From the NCBI GenBank assembly GCA_019914995.1, contig CM034126.1, positions 67,001 through 131,000 of the forward strand: DNA of 64,000 bases, read 5' to 3'. The stretch is from Acanthochlamys bracteata. Lineage: Eukaryota > Streptophyta > Magnoliopsida > Pandanales > Velloziaceae. The notes under the pieces were generated by a model. It ran no database searches, was not told where the DNA came from, and saw only the letters and a list, made by a program, of their open reading frames with translations. The position numbers and the translations under genes are program-made. Shown here piece after piece: positions 48,401 through 60,271 of the stretch (positions are counted from its first letter, which is position 1; every line of letters begins with the position of its first letter).

Positions 48401-48498
48401 CCACTCCAACACTCCCTAGTATTGCACATGTTTTGTGGCCAAATGCTGTGCAACTCAGTTACCGGTTCTCGAGCTGGCTTGGTTTTTCTGCCTTGTGA
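45457..48498 (+). CDS. Coiled-coil membrane protein of unknown function
   Basis: Exons 45457-45711, 46800-46979 and 47887-48498 join in phase to give 348 residues. The N-terminal part has two hydrophobic segments (about 14-30 and 39-75). Exon 2 is almost wholly a coiled coil of about 60 residues (LQDMQSQLGNLLWENKGLEA, then LNEIKERKVIETVLEDVEEE). The middle has a short basic and Ser-rich linker with a GTPWSKIG block. The C-terminal 120 residues hold three hydrophobic segments (FSSLFSLLVGMIIW, LPLLVALFAVVGMSLSSVVQ, LSINWFILGTLTTPTLPSIA). It resembles an unnamed, widely conserved plant family. I know of no assigned role. The layout suggests an organelle- or ER-anchored tether or shaping protein; that is inference only. 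Intron 1 carries a MITE-like element. Confidence 0.75.
46116..46366. mobile_element. PIF/Harbinger-like MITE in intron 1 of the coiled-coil gene
   Basis: 251 bases. The left end reads GGGTGCTTTTGGCATTAC and the right end, reversed, reads GGAGTTGCTTGGAAGTGC. TAA occurs directly outside both ends (46113-46115 and 46367-46369), the target duplication expected for this superfamily. Sub-terminal AAGCACTT motifs repeat in both halves. It has no coding capacity and is probably harmless in the intron. Confidence 0.55.
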
Positions 48499-49704
48499 GT
48501 ATGCTTTTTACTGATTGCGAGTTCGTTTGAAGGAGATGTATGGCAGAGATACTTCTAGTAGAGGTTTGGTTTCAGTTACACGGGCAGTCTTCTTTTGGTT
48601 GTTCCTGTTGATTCACTTTTAGGAAGGGAAGATTGACTGTGTTATCTTTTGCTGTAACCAAGCAGAGGCCTCTAGATGTTATAAGGTACGCTGTTAGTCC
48701 GTCCTGCCTGAAATCATTTTATGTTCTTGGAATGCACACCGTATTTGCAAACCTTTGTCGATTGTAGTATGAATGAAGTGAGTTGATATCTGTCAACAAT
48801 TGTTCTGTCAAAAATTGCTCCAAATTGTTATCTGTGTATCTGTCATGAACGAATGTTGCCAATATTGGATTTGGATATGATGAACAGGTTAGAGATACTC
48901 TTCGACCCCTGAACAAATAGCAGCTTCTGCTTGTGAGAAATGAACCAGTCTTTCCTGAACTGGCTTTTTTGTCCTACCCCGCTTCCTTTGTCGTGATGAG
49001 TTGGAGATTCTATTCCATTTTCCATTTCTATTACTCTCTAAAATTCTTCTCTACAAACAAAAGAAAGACAATTTGTTTATTCTCATAACAGCCGAGCAAC
49101 CTTTCATTCGTTAGAAGAAGTTGGCTTTTTGTCTTACAGCCAGGAAAAAAACGAAAACGTACAATAATATGAGTGAACGTGTTTAGGTTAACGTGGAAAA
49201 TGCTTGCTCCTGATATTAAATTGATAAATAATATTATTAAAAACGTAAAAGCAAGAAAGGGGCATCCCCAATTCGAGAATGTGGTTTATTCCTTTCTCTT
49301 GTGGCCACGCACGCGAATGAAACACTTTGAAGATGGAAAGAACGCCATCATGACACTTGAAATTTTCGGAGCATGCATGGCCTTTAGGAATTTTATTAAA
49401 CAATTTTCACAAATCAATACTTAACACTACTAATGGTGATGAACAAAAGCTTCATTTAATTCTCATAATAATGTTTTGATAACTTTGGTCGTATTCTTTT
49501 AATTACCATATAAGTTTTACCATTATGTTTATAAACCTTGATGAATCAGATTACCTTTTTATTTATTATTTTACCACGAGTTTTATTATTTACCTGGCGG
49601 CACCACTATCTCTTTCTATCGATCTCCACGCCGCTGCTTAAAAATTCCAACGTCCTTTATTAAACGTATTACACGTGTCACAATCCTACGCGTTATTCTG
49701 CTGT
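48499..49704. other. 3' flank and spacer
   Basis: Begins with the 3'UTR of the coiled-coil gene. Short open frames at 49173-49424 on both strands show no recognisable motif. Confidence 0.4.
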
Positions 49705-49712
49705 ATAAATAG
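49705..49712 (+). promoter_or_regulatory. TATA box of the small ORF
   Basis: GTATAAATAG stands about 30 bases before a CT-rich leader and 190 bases before the ORF start at 49895. An ACGTGTC G-box-like core (ABRE type) lies about 33 bases upstream, near 49672-49678. Confidence 0.45.
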
Positions 49713-49894
49713 TTCCATCCCCGGCGTTCCACTGCCTTGTAGAAATGCGAGCTCTCTTTCTTTCTTCTAATTTTTCTATTTCTTCCGTGTCTTTCTCGGT
49801 CAAAGTTGTTTTTTTGAATTAGTTTTTTGGGATCAATCGATGGATTGATTCATGGAGTTTGAATCTTTGATTAATTTGATCTGATTTGATTTGA

Positions 49895-50140
49895 ATGAGA
49901 AAGAAAGAACGCACACCTCCTCGGATTCGCTTGGTGCAGGTCGGGAACCGGCTGACTGTAATCAAGTCAGATTTCGGAATCGATCCGATTGCGCCGGATC
50001 CCGCCTTGCATCAACTGAATCCGAGCCGGATCGCGCGCTGTAACCCACATCACCCAAATGCCATCGATCTCCTCGTCGGAGATGTTACCGTAATCTTTTT
50101 GTTGTCGCTCTTGTTGTTGATCTGCACAATCTGTCGCTAG
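49895..50140 (+). CDS. Small basic protein or first exon, not recognised
   Basis: An 81-residue frame with start codon, GC-rich coding-like sequence and its own TATA box. It reads MRKKERTPPRIRLVQVGNRL, then a stretch rich in Pro, Ala, His and Asn (PDPALHQLNPSRIARC, HHPNAIDLLVGD), and ends with a hydrophobic tail (VTVIFLLSLLLLICTICR). GC content falls after codon 65, where GTAATC could be a donor. So the tail may be read-through into an intron and the true protein may continue downstream. The best later candidate is an open segment near 52003-52185 (VTQEQILNWRCEKLKDSKQL), but the phase does not clearly fit. I do not recognise the family. Confidence 0.4.
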   Translation: MRKKERTPPRIRLVQVGNRLTVIKSDFGIDPIAPDPALHQLNPSRIARCNPHHPNAIDLLVGDVTVIFLLSLLLLICTICR

Positions 50141-53100
50141 TAGAATCTATTTGTTTGTTGTTTGCTACCGTCTATTTGTTTGTTGATTTAAGTTTGTAGC
50201 TGAGTAGCTGATTCGGAAGGAGTTGCTTCAGCTCGTCGTAGATCTGATCAGATCGATAGATAAGATTCAATTGCTCTTGCTACATGCGACATGATTGTTG
50301 AAGTAGTTCGAAAGATATCTCCTTTCACAAAAGATAAGAAATTTCCACTATCTAATGGTAATGGCGTCGCACACTGGATCCGTCATACAAGATTAGGTAA
50401 CCTTATGTCTTAGTATCCATTGATCTGGAATTAGGTTAGTTATAGTACTGGTGGAGCAGTGATGCTCACCTTATTCTGAGTTTTAATTGTTATTTAGGGT
50501 GTTGTTTAATTAATGCTTTTTGAAGTCAGTGGATTTGAATATTAGATCAATTAAGAGTTTGTGATCATATCTATGATGGATACTCGATCTTTACCGCATT
50601 TTAATGCGATTCATTATTTTGGTCATGTAAAGTCAAATCTCTGTTGGGCTATATTAATAAATTCACATTTTTTGTTAGTACTTGCTAGTTTCGGTACATA
50701 TTTACTGTCATGTGAATCCTTATTCATGTTTATAAATGCTACACAGCTTCACCAGCCATCACGTTCAATGTAAATCTGAATCGTAGTTTCTTTAATGGTG
50801 TTTTGAGTCCTTAGACCTGTTTGGAAAACTTAGGTTAGGTTTATGTCTCTTAAACAAAATTTAAAGAGTATCATTGGCTACCAAACCCTAGAACAAAGTC
50901 ATCCTTTTGTATCTTTTGGTAATCAAGAAAACATAGGAAGTGCTTTCCTTTTGAAGGGATGACTTAGTTTTTTTATGTGTCAAATATGGAAGGCTGACCT
51001 TTGGAGTATATGCTTTGTGGGAAAAATTCCATTCAGCGAATAGCAAATTAGGGTCAGCTCTGAAAATTTCCATTCTCAAGTGATGTAAGGCAAATTGTTA
51101 ACTTACAATCATTTTTTTCTTTCTTTTCGTTTTTCTCAAACAAAATCGATAGATATGTGTAAAGTCTGTAGATGTGTGTCTGGATGTATTCTTGGAAAAT
51201 AGTGATTAGTCTTACATTTGCTTCCATCTTCTACCAAATTTATGCTAGGGTCTTATATGTTGCTACATTGATGTCAACTCTGAGGAATTCATAGGAGAAA
51301 AAACATGACTTCCTCATGAAGTCTTCAAACTTGTATAGTATGTGGCAAGGACTAGTGGTTAGCTTTAGCCTATAACTGTGTAGCTGCGATTTTAGCATAT
51401 GTGTTACTTGGTTTGGTGGTGTTATTTTGCTCATAAATAGGTGGTGACATACCCGCCTCCCCTTCATGGAGAGCGATATCACAAACATTAAACATTTCTT
51501 GTCAAATTCTTAAGCTGGCACACACGAGACAAAGTTGCAGCGTGTGACGTGCTTCTGTAGAAGTGAAATCAATTAACAGCAGGTAACATGTAATTTGCTT
51601 GGAGCCTTTCCCTTGATGGTTTTGTTTAGTTGTGGTAATGTATGCTTTTGGATACTCTTATATTATTCTATAGGTGTAAGTAATTTGATACATTGCATGG
51701 GACTGCTTTAATCTTTTCTGACTTCTTGGTTTAGTAATATGCCTACTTAAATTTTTTATTGAAGTTTGAGTGGCATCTGTTATTCGCCTATCTGTGGACA
51801 AGGCATCTTCAAGTTCTCTATAGTAGCAAGCTTTTGAATGCCATGGTAAGCTGGTTCATTTTTTCCTCTTTTAAGATTTGGATGCCATATTGTTTTTGTT
51901 GCAGTCATCATTATTGTAATGCATCTCTAGCTTAGAGCATATGCTGTTGTCAGCCGCTAGTTTTACATTATTTCAATTTGTTGCTGTTTACGGTTCAGCT
52001 TAGGTGTCACCCAGGAACAAATACTGAACTGGAGGTGCGAAAAGCTCAAGGATTCCAAACAACTCACAGTATACGGATATTCTAGCAAGTGTGCTTCGTT
52101 GGGATTGGACCTAATGTGTAATAGGAGGATGAAAATGTTTTCAGTGCCCTATAATCGGAATACTTCTATTCTGTTGTATAGTGGTTGATTTTTTTTCAAG
52201 TGTAATTGATAACATTCTCTTAGAATTTGTCAGTTAATTTCCTCGTAGAAATTTCTTTATCCTACTAGGACGACATAATAGATGCGTTGATGCTGGCTTC
52301 TCTGCTTGGATTAATCAAAATGTTTGATGGTTGCTTTGATTTCTGGCAGAGCATCTTCAAAATGTTTCCTCATCTAGCAAACACCGTTTTTTACCTACGG
52401 TTTATCTGAATAACTATTTTGTTTTGAAATTTATCATGTTATTCGTGTAATTTTTGTTTACGTGAAAATCATTAAAGTCTTGCGGCAGAAGAGTAAGATC
52501 TCGTTTTGGGGTTGCTTAATTTTTTTTTTTTTTTTTTAAAAGCACATCTCTTTTTTGAAAACAAAATTACCAACTTTTTAAGCTTTAAAATTATACATAT
52601 AATAACTATAACGTATATTTTATTATACTTTTCTAATTAAAAATAGTTTAAAGTTTTGAGTTTGAAAAAGAGATGTGCATTATGAGAACATAATTCTTGT
52701 TTACGAAAACTTTTCATTTCATTTTATTTTATTGAAGTTCTTTTATTTTAATAATATTTTTATAGTACTTAGAATTTTCTTTAAAAATTAAGAAATAAAA
52801 TTTTTAATAGAAAAATCATATTTATTTTAGAAAAATCTAAGTAAATTTTGTATAAAAATATTTTATTTTAAACACACACCACTCGAACAATTTCTAATAA
52901 ATATTTCAAAATTCTTCCCCAAGAAATGATAGAGAAGGGTAATTTTGTAAATAAAGGCACAACTCTTTGAGTTTGTTAAAACTGTCAAAAAAGGGTAAAT
53001 TCGTCTTGTCCCCCGTGATCCGCTTTATCATAAAAACATTTCTTTCATTCTCCTTCGTTCAATTCGTCTAAAATTCATTCGTAGCGAAATTGAAATTCCC

Positions 53101-53163
53101 TCCAAACAAATTTCTTGTTTCGAAGTCAATCATCATCGATTTGTTTTGGTAATTTTTGGACCG
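50141..53163. other. Long spacer or unresolved introns, with a foldback
   Basis: No confident exon apart from the candidate segment near 52003-52185. 52490-52900 is very AT-rich. The last 130 bases before 53164 are the likely RPN9 leader, with CATTCTCCTTCG and TTCGTTCAATTCGTC pyrimidine stretches. Confidence 0.4.
52542..52678. repeat. Short inverted repeat (foldback)
   Basis: GCACATCTCTTTTTTGAAAA on the left matches the reverse of the right end (GCACATCTCTTTTTCAAACT), with weaker similarity inward. It could be a tiny MITE remnant; no clear target duplication was seen. Confidence 0.55.
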
Positions 53164-55009
53164 ATGGAGCCACCACTGAAATTCTTGGAGACAGCGGAGT
53201 GTGCTGCGGCGAGATCAGGGAAGCCATGGCTCGGGAAGTGGTACAGCTATCTTGCGGATCTTTACCGGCGACAGCTCTGGGACGAGCTTGCATTCGCCCT
53301 CCATCAATTCAGTACCACTTTCTTTTACAACGAGGTTAAAATTTTGCTTCTTTCATCAATTCTTTATTTTACTCTGATCGATTTGATCAACGAAGGTTTC
53401 TTTTTTATCACTGTCCTGAAGGTCTGTGATTAAAAAGGAAGGTCTTGTTGTTTTTTCTTGTTAAAGATTCATTGAAGGAAAAGATTATGACTTATTATGA
53501 AAGAACCTTCGATAATAATTAAGAAACAATGGAACAATGATTTTACAAAAAAGAAGACTATTCATTTTCTTTCATGCTTTTAGACAAAGAGGTATATATG
53601 TCCTGGATTTGTTTTTTTGGTTTTGATTATTGTGTAAGAAAGGGTTTCAACACATTCAACCTTTCTAATGTGACATAGCTGCCATACCTCTTCTGCTTTT
53701 GAGGAAAATAGTATTGGAGCAAACTGGAGTTATATGGTTCTTCTGAAAAAATGAAAGTGATTCAGAGGAGAAAGTTTTCTCTTTGCACTTGAGCTTCGGT
53801 AGCAGAAGGTGCTTTGGGAACTTATGTTCTGGTTAAACTAGGGTCATTACATTTAACAATCTCAAGAATGTTTAACTCTGAAGAATGGAATTCTAGAATA
53901 CTCCCATATTTTGGAGTTGAAATGTTAACAGATATTAACAACTGAATTTGTGTCTATAGATTCTATAAGGAATTAAGCATTTTGTTCATGCTTCTGATAT
54001 GACAATTAATCTTATTTCTGCAATAGGCATTGCTTTGCACTGTTTATTCATGAATCTGCTTTCAATGTGACAGCAAGGAGCCATCATACTGTTATATCAC
54101 AACTTTATAGATCAATGTGCAACGAAAATTAATGTCAAAATGCTTGCTTATCTTGCAAGGAATATATCATTCCTATTTTCAGAAGCAGAAGCCATTACGT
54201 TTCTTGAATTGGTGGCTGACAAGATATGTTGCACAGGAGAGAGGCACATTTGGGGTGCTCTTTCTCTCATCAAAGTGACTGAGGCTGAGCATCTTTTTTA
54301 TAAAGGGAAAGCAAAGGAATGTAAGGAGCTTTTAGATGATTGTGAACTAGGTGCCTTGGCTGATGATGATTCTTCTCTTCAAGCTGCCTTTTACTGGGTT
54401 TCATCTGTGTACTATAACTATTGCAGAGATTTTACCCAATTCTATAAGCACATGCTTCTCTACTTGGATTACGTCGAAGAGGAATATGTTCCAACGCATT
54501 ACAGACTGGTAAGTTTGCAATTAATTTTGGAGGTTATTGTGTGAAAATCCATTACCGACTGGTAAGTGATGTATATATTACAAAGTTTGCATTACAAGGC
54601 CACAACAGCAGAAACTTATTTTCTTTCAAAGGCACTTTGATAGGGTCTTCAGGGAATCAATCAATTTAACATAAGAACATCTTAACTTTTGGTGAGGATA
54701 CATGTGCATTTTGAAAACTGAGCAAGGAAGTCTCATGCTAGTGGTCGCTAATGGTGTATGGTGAGATGAGGTGTGGGAGTCCTCTAAAAGAGGAACACCA
54801 ATAATTGTATGGATTTGTGTTTAGATTGTATAGTGATGAAGTGGAAAGTTTTATCCTGAAATAGGAAGTTCTAGTTTTAATGAGAAGCCTTATCCAAGGA
54901 GAATGAATGTTCAATGCTAAAGTGCGCTGCATTTGACTACCGAAAATGACAATGTTTTTGCGTATCTGGATTTTACTTTTTTGTTATATTTATTTATTTA
55001 TGTATTTAC

Positions 55010-55045
<36 letters not shown>

Positions 55046-56699
55046 TTTTTTGTGATTGAATGTTTTTGATATAGTATCTGAGCTCTTCTCTTCCCAGGGT
55101 ATCGCATTTGATCTTGCTATTGCAGCATTACTTGGAGAGAACGTATATGACTTTGCTGAACTGCTTTGCCATCCCATAGTAAGTAGTGCATCTCTTGTAC
55201 AGATAAATTTTGTGCTTTTGCTTTAAATATTTTCTGATGCAGTGATAATCATTTCAAACATAAGCATATTTCTGTATAAACATTCACTTCACAAATTCAA
55301 ATCACTTTCCATTATGCCTACTATAGTTTACCATTCCTGAAAAACTATAAACATGTGCATGTTTCATTATGCTTTTCATCTATATGCATTACATCCAACC
55401 TGCTTGCTGGAAGTAACTCGTCTACGTTGTTGATAGTTCATTGCTGCTGATCATATTGTCACTTATCTACTTGTGATCTGTTTTTCCCTAGGTAGATCTG
55501 ATCTTACAACTATAACTGTTTAGTTGTTTGAATACCAAAATAATGATTAAACGGGTTTATGGTTGATTCATCTTCTGAGCACACTGGGAAATAGAAAGCT
55601 TATTTCTCAGAGATTGAAAATGTCTTTAAGGTCCTCTATATTGAGATTCCAGGTACTCATTAAACCCAATATCCTGATGTGTTTTGCAGATGAGTGACCT
55701 TTTGGCAACGGATCAGTTCTGGATTTACTATATACTTCAGACAGTTGACACAGGACATTTGGTTTTCTATGAAGAAATACGGAGCATGCACAGTGTAGCT
55801 TTCAATAGTCAATTGGATTTAGTAAAAAATGAGAAGAAGCTTCGAGAGAAGTTGAATATTCGTAAGATGCAGATCATATTCAGGTAAACATGGCCAGGAG
55901 CTCAGTGCGCAGATTAGTAACTATTACAGGCTGTTTTTGGTATTGTTGTAATTATTTCTGTTGTTTTGTCTTTTGGATTTGAGTTTAAATCAACAAAAAC
56001 TCATACGGTTTTAATCATGCTTACCTATTGCAGCCGACCTTCTGAAAATCAAGTATTCTCTATTGAAGCTATTGCGAAAGAAACTAAACTTTCTGTTGAG
56101 GATGTTGAGATCCTTCTCATGAAAAGCCTTTCGGTAAGTGCTGTCAAACTTTCCGCTTTTATGTCTAATCTGGATACATAGAGTTTATAGTAGCTAATAG
56201 AGTTTATAGGATGGAACACAAACAATGGTATATTGCGTGTGCTCATGTTGACTGGTTTTGATTTAGCCATTTCTACTTGATCTTAACATCCTATATATGC
56301 TTTTTGACATGGTCTTAGAAGTCACTTGCTACTTGAATCCAATATCTGTAACTTAAGCTATTTTGTTTCTGGGCACTGCCAGCCTGCTGTTAACATTAAA
56401 TTATGTTTGCAAAAAATGTAAATGCTAATGCAGCTTTCGTTTTGCTGAAATTGTAATTTTCATGTAGTTTATATGCATGTGCTCACATCTATTCTATAGG
56501 TCTTACATCTCATACACAAGTCTTTCTGCAGATTCATGTGATAGAAGGCACGATAGATCATGTTGAAGGTACAGTATACATCTCCTGGGTCCGCCCTAGA
56601 GCTTTGCAGAAATCAGAAGTAAGGAGACTTTGTGATGGCTTCACTAGTTGGCTCGACAAGGTGCATGCTCCCTTGCAGTCTCTTCAAGCATTTCATTGA
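53164..56699 (+). CDS. RPN9: Divergent RPN9 (PSMD13-like) 26S proteasome lid subunit
   Basis: RPN9 is a PCI-domain subunit of the 19S lid and helps hold the lid together near RPN10. Exons: 53164-53334, 54074-54508, 55098-55178, 55690-55883, 56034-56133, 56532-56699, all in phase, giving 382 residues (canonical about 386). Family blocks in order: WYSYLADLYRRQLWDELAFA, LLYHNFIDQCATKIN, FYWVSSVYYNYCRDFTQFYK, GIAFDLAIAALLGENVYDFA, NEKKLREKLNIRKMQIIFSR, then the PCI winged helix ETKLSVEDVEILLMKSLS and GTIDHVEGTVYISWVRPRAL. By eye it is only about half identical to typical plant RPN9, which is normally much more conserved. The N-terminus is extended (MEPPLKFLETAECAAARSGK). No stops or frame problems. 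It may be a specialised paralogue beside a conserved RPN9 elsewhere in the genome. Confidence 0.88.
55008..55042. repeat. (TTA)n microsatellite
   Basis: About eleven TTA/ATT units in intron 2 of the RPN9 gene. Confidence 0.9.
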
Positions 56700-57372
56700 C
56701 GTTGCATCACAACCACTGTTATCTACTGTTATCTACAGGAGCCTGGCCTGCTTCATTTCTGCTCCAAGTTTCTTTTATTTTTGTGTATATACATTAAAGG
56801 GAACGTTGTCTTCATTCTTTCATTCTTTTAACACAGACAATTGAAGATTAGTAGTTACTTCAATATGTTGCGTGCGACGTAGTTAGCAACTGAATGGAAG
56901 CACTGTAGAACAGACATGTACACACTGTTTAGTGTTCAGTAACTTGAATTTTCGCATCGCACTCTGATAAATAATCAGGTGCGTGCTTCTTTTTGGCAGT
57001 TGATCAGTTTCTTAGCTACGTGTGTAAGGAGTTGGCACTTCAGCTACTGCTTTCTTTTTTCATGTAAACTTATTGCATGGTTCCCTCTATAAACGGAAGT
57101 TCAGATTTCAATTTATTGTGCTAACAAAAGCAACACTTTTTGTTTTAAATGACACAGTATAAAACTGTACGCTCAGTAAAAATGGTGGCAATGATTTTCT
57201 TGTGAGCAGCAAATTTGTACACCTGATAGCTATAGCACTGATGCAGCGAAATTTGCAAACCTGATAGCTATAGCACTGATGCTTGAAACCTTGAAGAATA
57301 AGCAGAAATGTAACTCTTAAAACTTTTTGCAGCTAAAAATTGTGGTCCCACACTTTGCCTGGAAAGGTTGTG
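56700..57372. other. Spacer between convergent RPN9 and FSD2-like genes
   Basis: The two 3'UTRs converge here, so transcripts may overlap. A 37-38 bp tandem duplication lies at 57206-57280. No gene. Confidence 0.5.
57206..57280. repeat. Tandem duplication of 37-38 bp
   Basis: Two adjacent copies share CCTGATAGCTATAGCACTGA and differ at a few bases in the GCAGC(G)AAATTTG part. It lies between the convergent 3' ends of two genes. Confidence 0.85.
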
Positions 57373-60271
57373 TCAGTCGGCCTCTGGCTCATCAATGTCA
57401 CTGTCCAAGTACATTTCTACTGCTTTGCTGCTAGCCATCTGTTCTTCATCCTGTTGCCTCCTTTCATCATCTCTTCTCCTAGCAGCCATCCCAGCTATCG
57501 CTTCCTCAAGTCTAGTGCTCACGACCTCCCAGGAAACCAGGTTTTCCAAAAATTTAGACACATAATCTGCGCGGCGGTTCTGCATAAATGTTTAAAAGGA
57601 AGCTGAGGTTAAATTACTCCAGGTACAAGATGGTAGCGAATAATCCCACAAAAATGTGAACTCTGGAATCTCACCGCATAGTCAAGGTAATATGCATGCT
57701 GCAAAGCCAGATCAACAATATGTTCAGAAATATGTTTCCAACATATCGAACATAAGAATTCAACTAATTACAACCTATTAGAGACATACCTCCCAGACAT
57801 CAATGGCAAGAATTGGCTGCCACAATAGAAACAAAAAAAATGACTTAGATGTTATTGCTGTAAAGCAAAGAATCTTTTGGATGAACTTGCTTTAACACTC
57901 ACAAGCTATAATAAGAAAAAAACTGTCTCCACAAGTAAAAGACTAGGGCCTTCAACCTCAAACAAGAATAAGAGAACTGTAGTACAGAAACTAAACCTTT
58001 GCATAGACTAAGGCAGGAGAAATTGTCGAAAGTAAGAGGAAAAGGTAAAGGAACAATGGCAACAGCAGGTGGGCAGAAGAGTGATCAGAGCATGTTGGAG
58101 TTTAGGAGCGCAGCAGCAGGTGGCTGGTTAGTGGAAGAAGCATGCAGGGTGAAGATGGAATTTCGTTGAGCCAGGCTTCCACGTTAGCAGATTCTGAGTT
58201 ATGAACATCATGCAGTGCACCCCCTTTGGGCATGCACACCTTCTGCCAACCTTCTTGTTACAGCTGGGAAGTTGTTTCGAAAGGCAGGACATGCTTGATA
58301 CAACCTTCAGTGGAGATAAGCTGCTGGGAGAAGTTCCTTGCACTCCACCTACCTTCGCCATTGTATAAAGTGGAGAGTTGTTCCGAGCTATGATGGAAAA
58401 TTACAACATGATTTGCACAGTATGGATCACTACATTGCAGAGTTATGTGCTAGTGGATTTATTTCATTATGAACCTTTACAAAATAAAACAGGCAAGACC
58501 CATGACTTCTATGATTGCTTTAGAAGGCAACTTGATATGAATTGGGATAAGAGGTAAACAAGAATTACCTAGTCAACACTCACCGAATAATCCCAAACAA
58601 GTGGGTTTACTGCATTTGGAGTCTTTGTTATGACAAGCTTATTATCTTTCTCTGATGGGTAGGGATTTACAGCATTTCCTATATCCAGCTTGTTCGCTTT
58701 ATCTAAATAAGGAAGGAATACATAAACATCAAATAAGCCAAATTCGATGCTCACATTCAAGCAGAGAAGCTATTGCCTAAATTTCAATCACAGAAGCTAT
58801 TGTCATGATGAGGAAACTACTTACATGCGAGCCAAACCCACCCAGACCCAAATTGATTCAAAGCAGTTCCGTGCAGCTTCATCATCATTGTATCAAATGA
58901 CCCAAAATCTCTCTCTATTAGATCTAAGAGAACCCCAGTAGGACGCCCTCCACCACCTGGCCTCATGGATTGCCAGAAGAACTCATTGTTCCATATCTGT
59001 CATATTAGATGACACCTTACCAGTAAGTGGACAGATGAATGTTGATGTTTCTAAGATTCACTTCGATAAAGTGAAACATCAGCAATTCAAACTATGTAAA
59101 TGTAAATGCTAATATTGTAAAATAGCACAAACGTTGGGAGATATACTGCACTGTTCAAAAAAGATGATATTGATGTAGGATGGGGGATCAAGTTCTAACT
59201 CTAAGAGCCATGTGATGGTGTACTTTACTTCAGCCCTGATTTTTAGCGCAATATTGGTTAAGAGTTTCAGCTTGACCACATTTTTGAATTGAAGCAATCT
59301 ACAAGTGGAGGTGGCAAAAAAAGTATTAGTTATACCTGAGCGGCATGGTCGAAGGTAGGGAGCCAGTTTCCCTTGTTATAGGAAGCCAGGATCATGTCCT
59401 CCAATTCCATCCCATCAAGTTCAGTGCCATCTATTATTGCATTGAGGGCCTCAACATGAGCCTTGTGGTGCCTTCCCCAGTGATGTTCAAGTGTCTCCCG
59501 GCTTATATAAGGTTCTAAAGCATCCTGACAAACCCAAAATCCAACATTATGGAACACCAATATCACAACGTATATAGGAGCACAAATCCATCTACTCAAA
59601 AACCAAGCATACAACATCATGACAGACCATACCAGAATCTTAAACAAGGAAAAAAAATATAGTAATAAAAGAAGCTTCACAATAAAAAGATCCAAGTGCC
59701 CTAGATTATGGAAACCCAAGAACAAACCTAAAACAGAGCTGATATCACCAGTCAAGAAACAGGCAACGGACGAGCAGCATGGTTTAAGAGAACATTATAA
59801 TATAGAGCAAAAACCAAGTACTTAACAAAAAATAAAGAAAAACACCATCCAAATTCAAGCACCACAGATACGTTCAGCACCAAAAAAAAAGCCCTTTCCC
59901 CCGAGGTCATGAAATTATCAAAATACCAAGAAGGATAACATGGACAGAAGTAAAAAAGTCTAATGTGGGTGAGAGAGAGTGATACCAATTCGTATGGAGG
60001 TGGCTTGAGCTCCAGTTGGGCGGTGATTGATCTGGAGCTAGCTTTCCTTCTTGAAGGGCAAGCATTACTTCCTCTCTGAAACGCAATTCACAATAAGCAC
60101 GCTGGTGTTGGTAATAGCAAAACAGAGACGCGCGCGCACACGCACACGCACGCACGCACGCAACAGAGGGAAGTAGAAAGGGACCTTGAGTGGAGACGGA
60201 AATGGTTGAAGGAGAGCTGTGGTGGTGTTGGTGATGATGGGAAAAGAGGAGAGAGAAATTCCAAGAACCAT
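57373..60271 (-). CDS. FSD2: Chloroplast Fe-superoxide dismutase, FSD2 type, with a changed metal ligand
   Basis: FSD2 works with FSD3 in chloroplast nucleoids, protecting the plastid-encoded RNA polymerase from superoxide. Exons: 60271-60185, 60075-59986, 59524-59336, 58996-58825, 58702-58584, 57816-57790, 57698-57675, 57579-57373, all in phase, giving 304 residues. Residues 1-45 are a Ser/Thr/Arg-rich transit peptide. [20 protein letters not shown] starts the SOD domain. The C-terminal acidic tail ends [13 protein letters not shown], the FSD2 hallmark. Metal ligands: His74 (EHHWGRHH), Asp225 and His229 (DVWEHAYY) are present. At the fourth position the family has AWNHEFFW; here it reads IWNNEFFW, so the His ligand is Asn126 (codon AAT, 58987-58985). 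FDH replaces FNN six residues earlier. The fold blocks ([33 protein letters not shown]) are intact. It may have low or no activity. Confidence 0.93.
60128..60161. repeat. Alternating purine-pyrimidine repeat
   Basis: CGCGCGCACACGCACACGCA-type run in intron 1 of the FSD2-like gene. Such runs are length-variable and can adopt Z-DNA in vitro. Confidence 0.8.
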
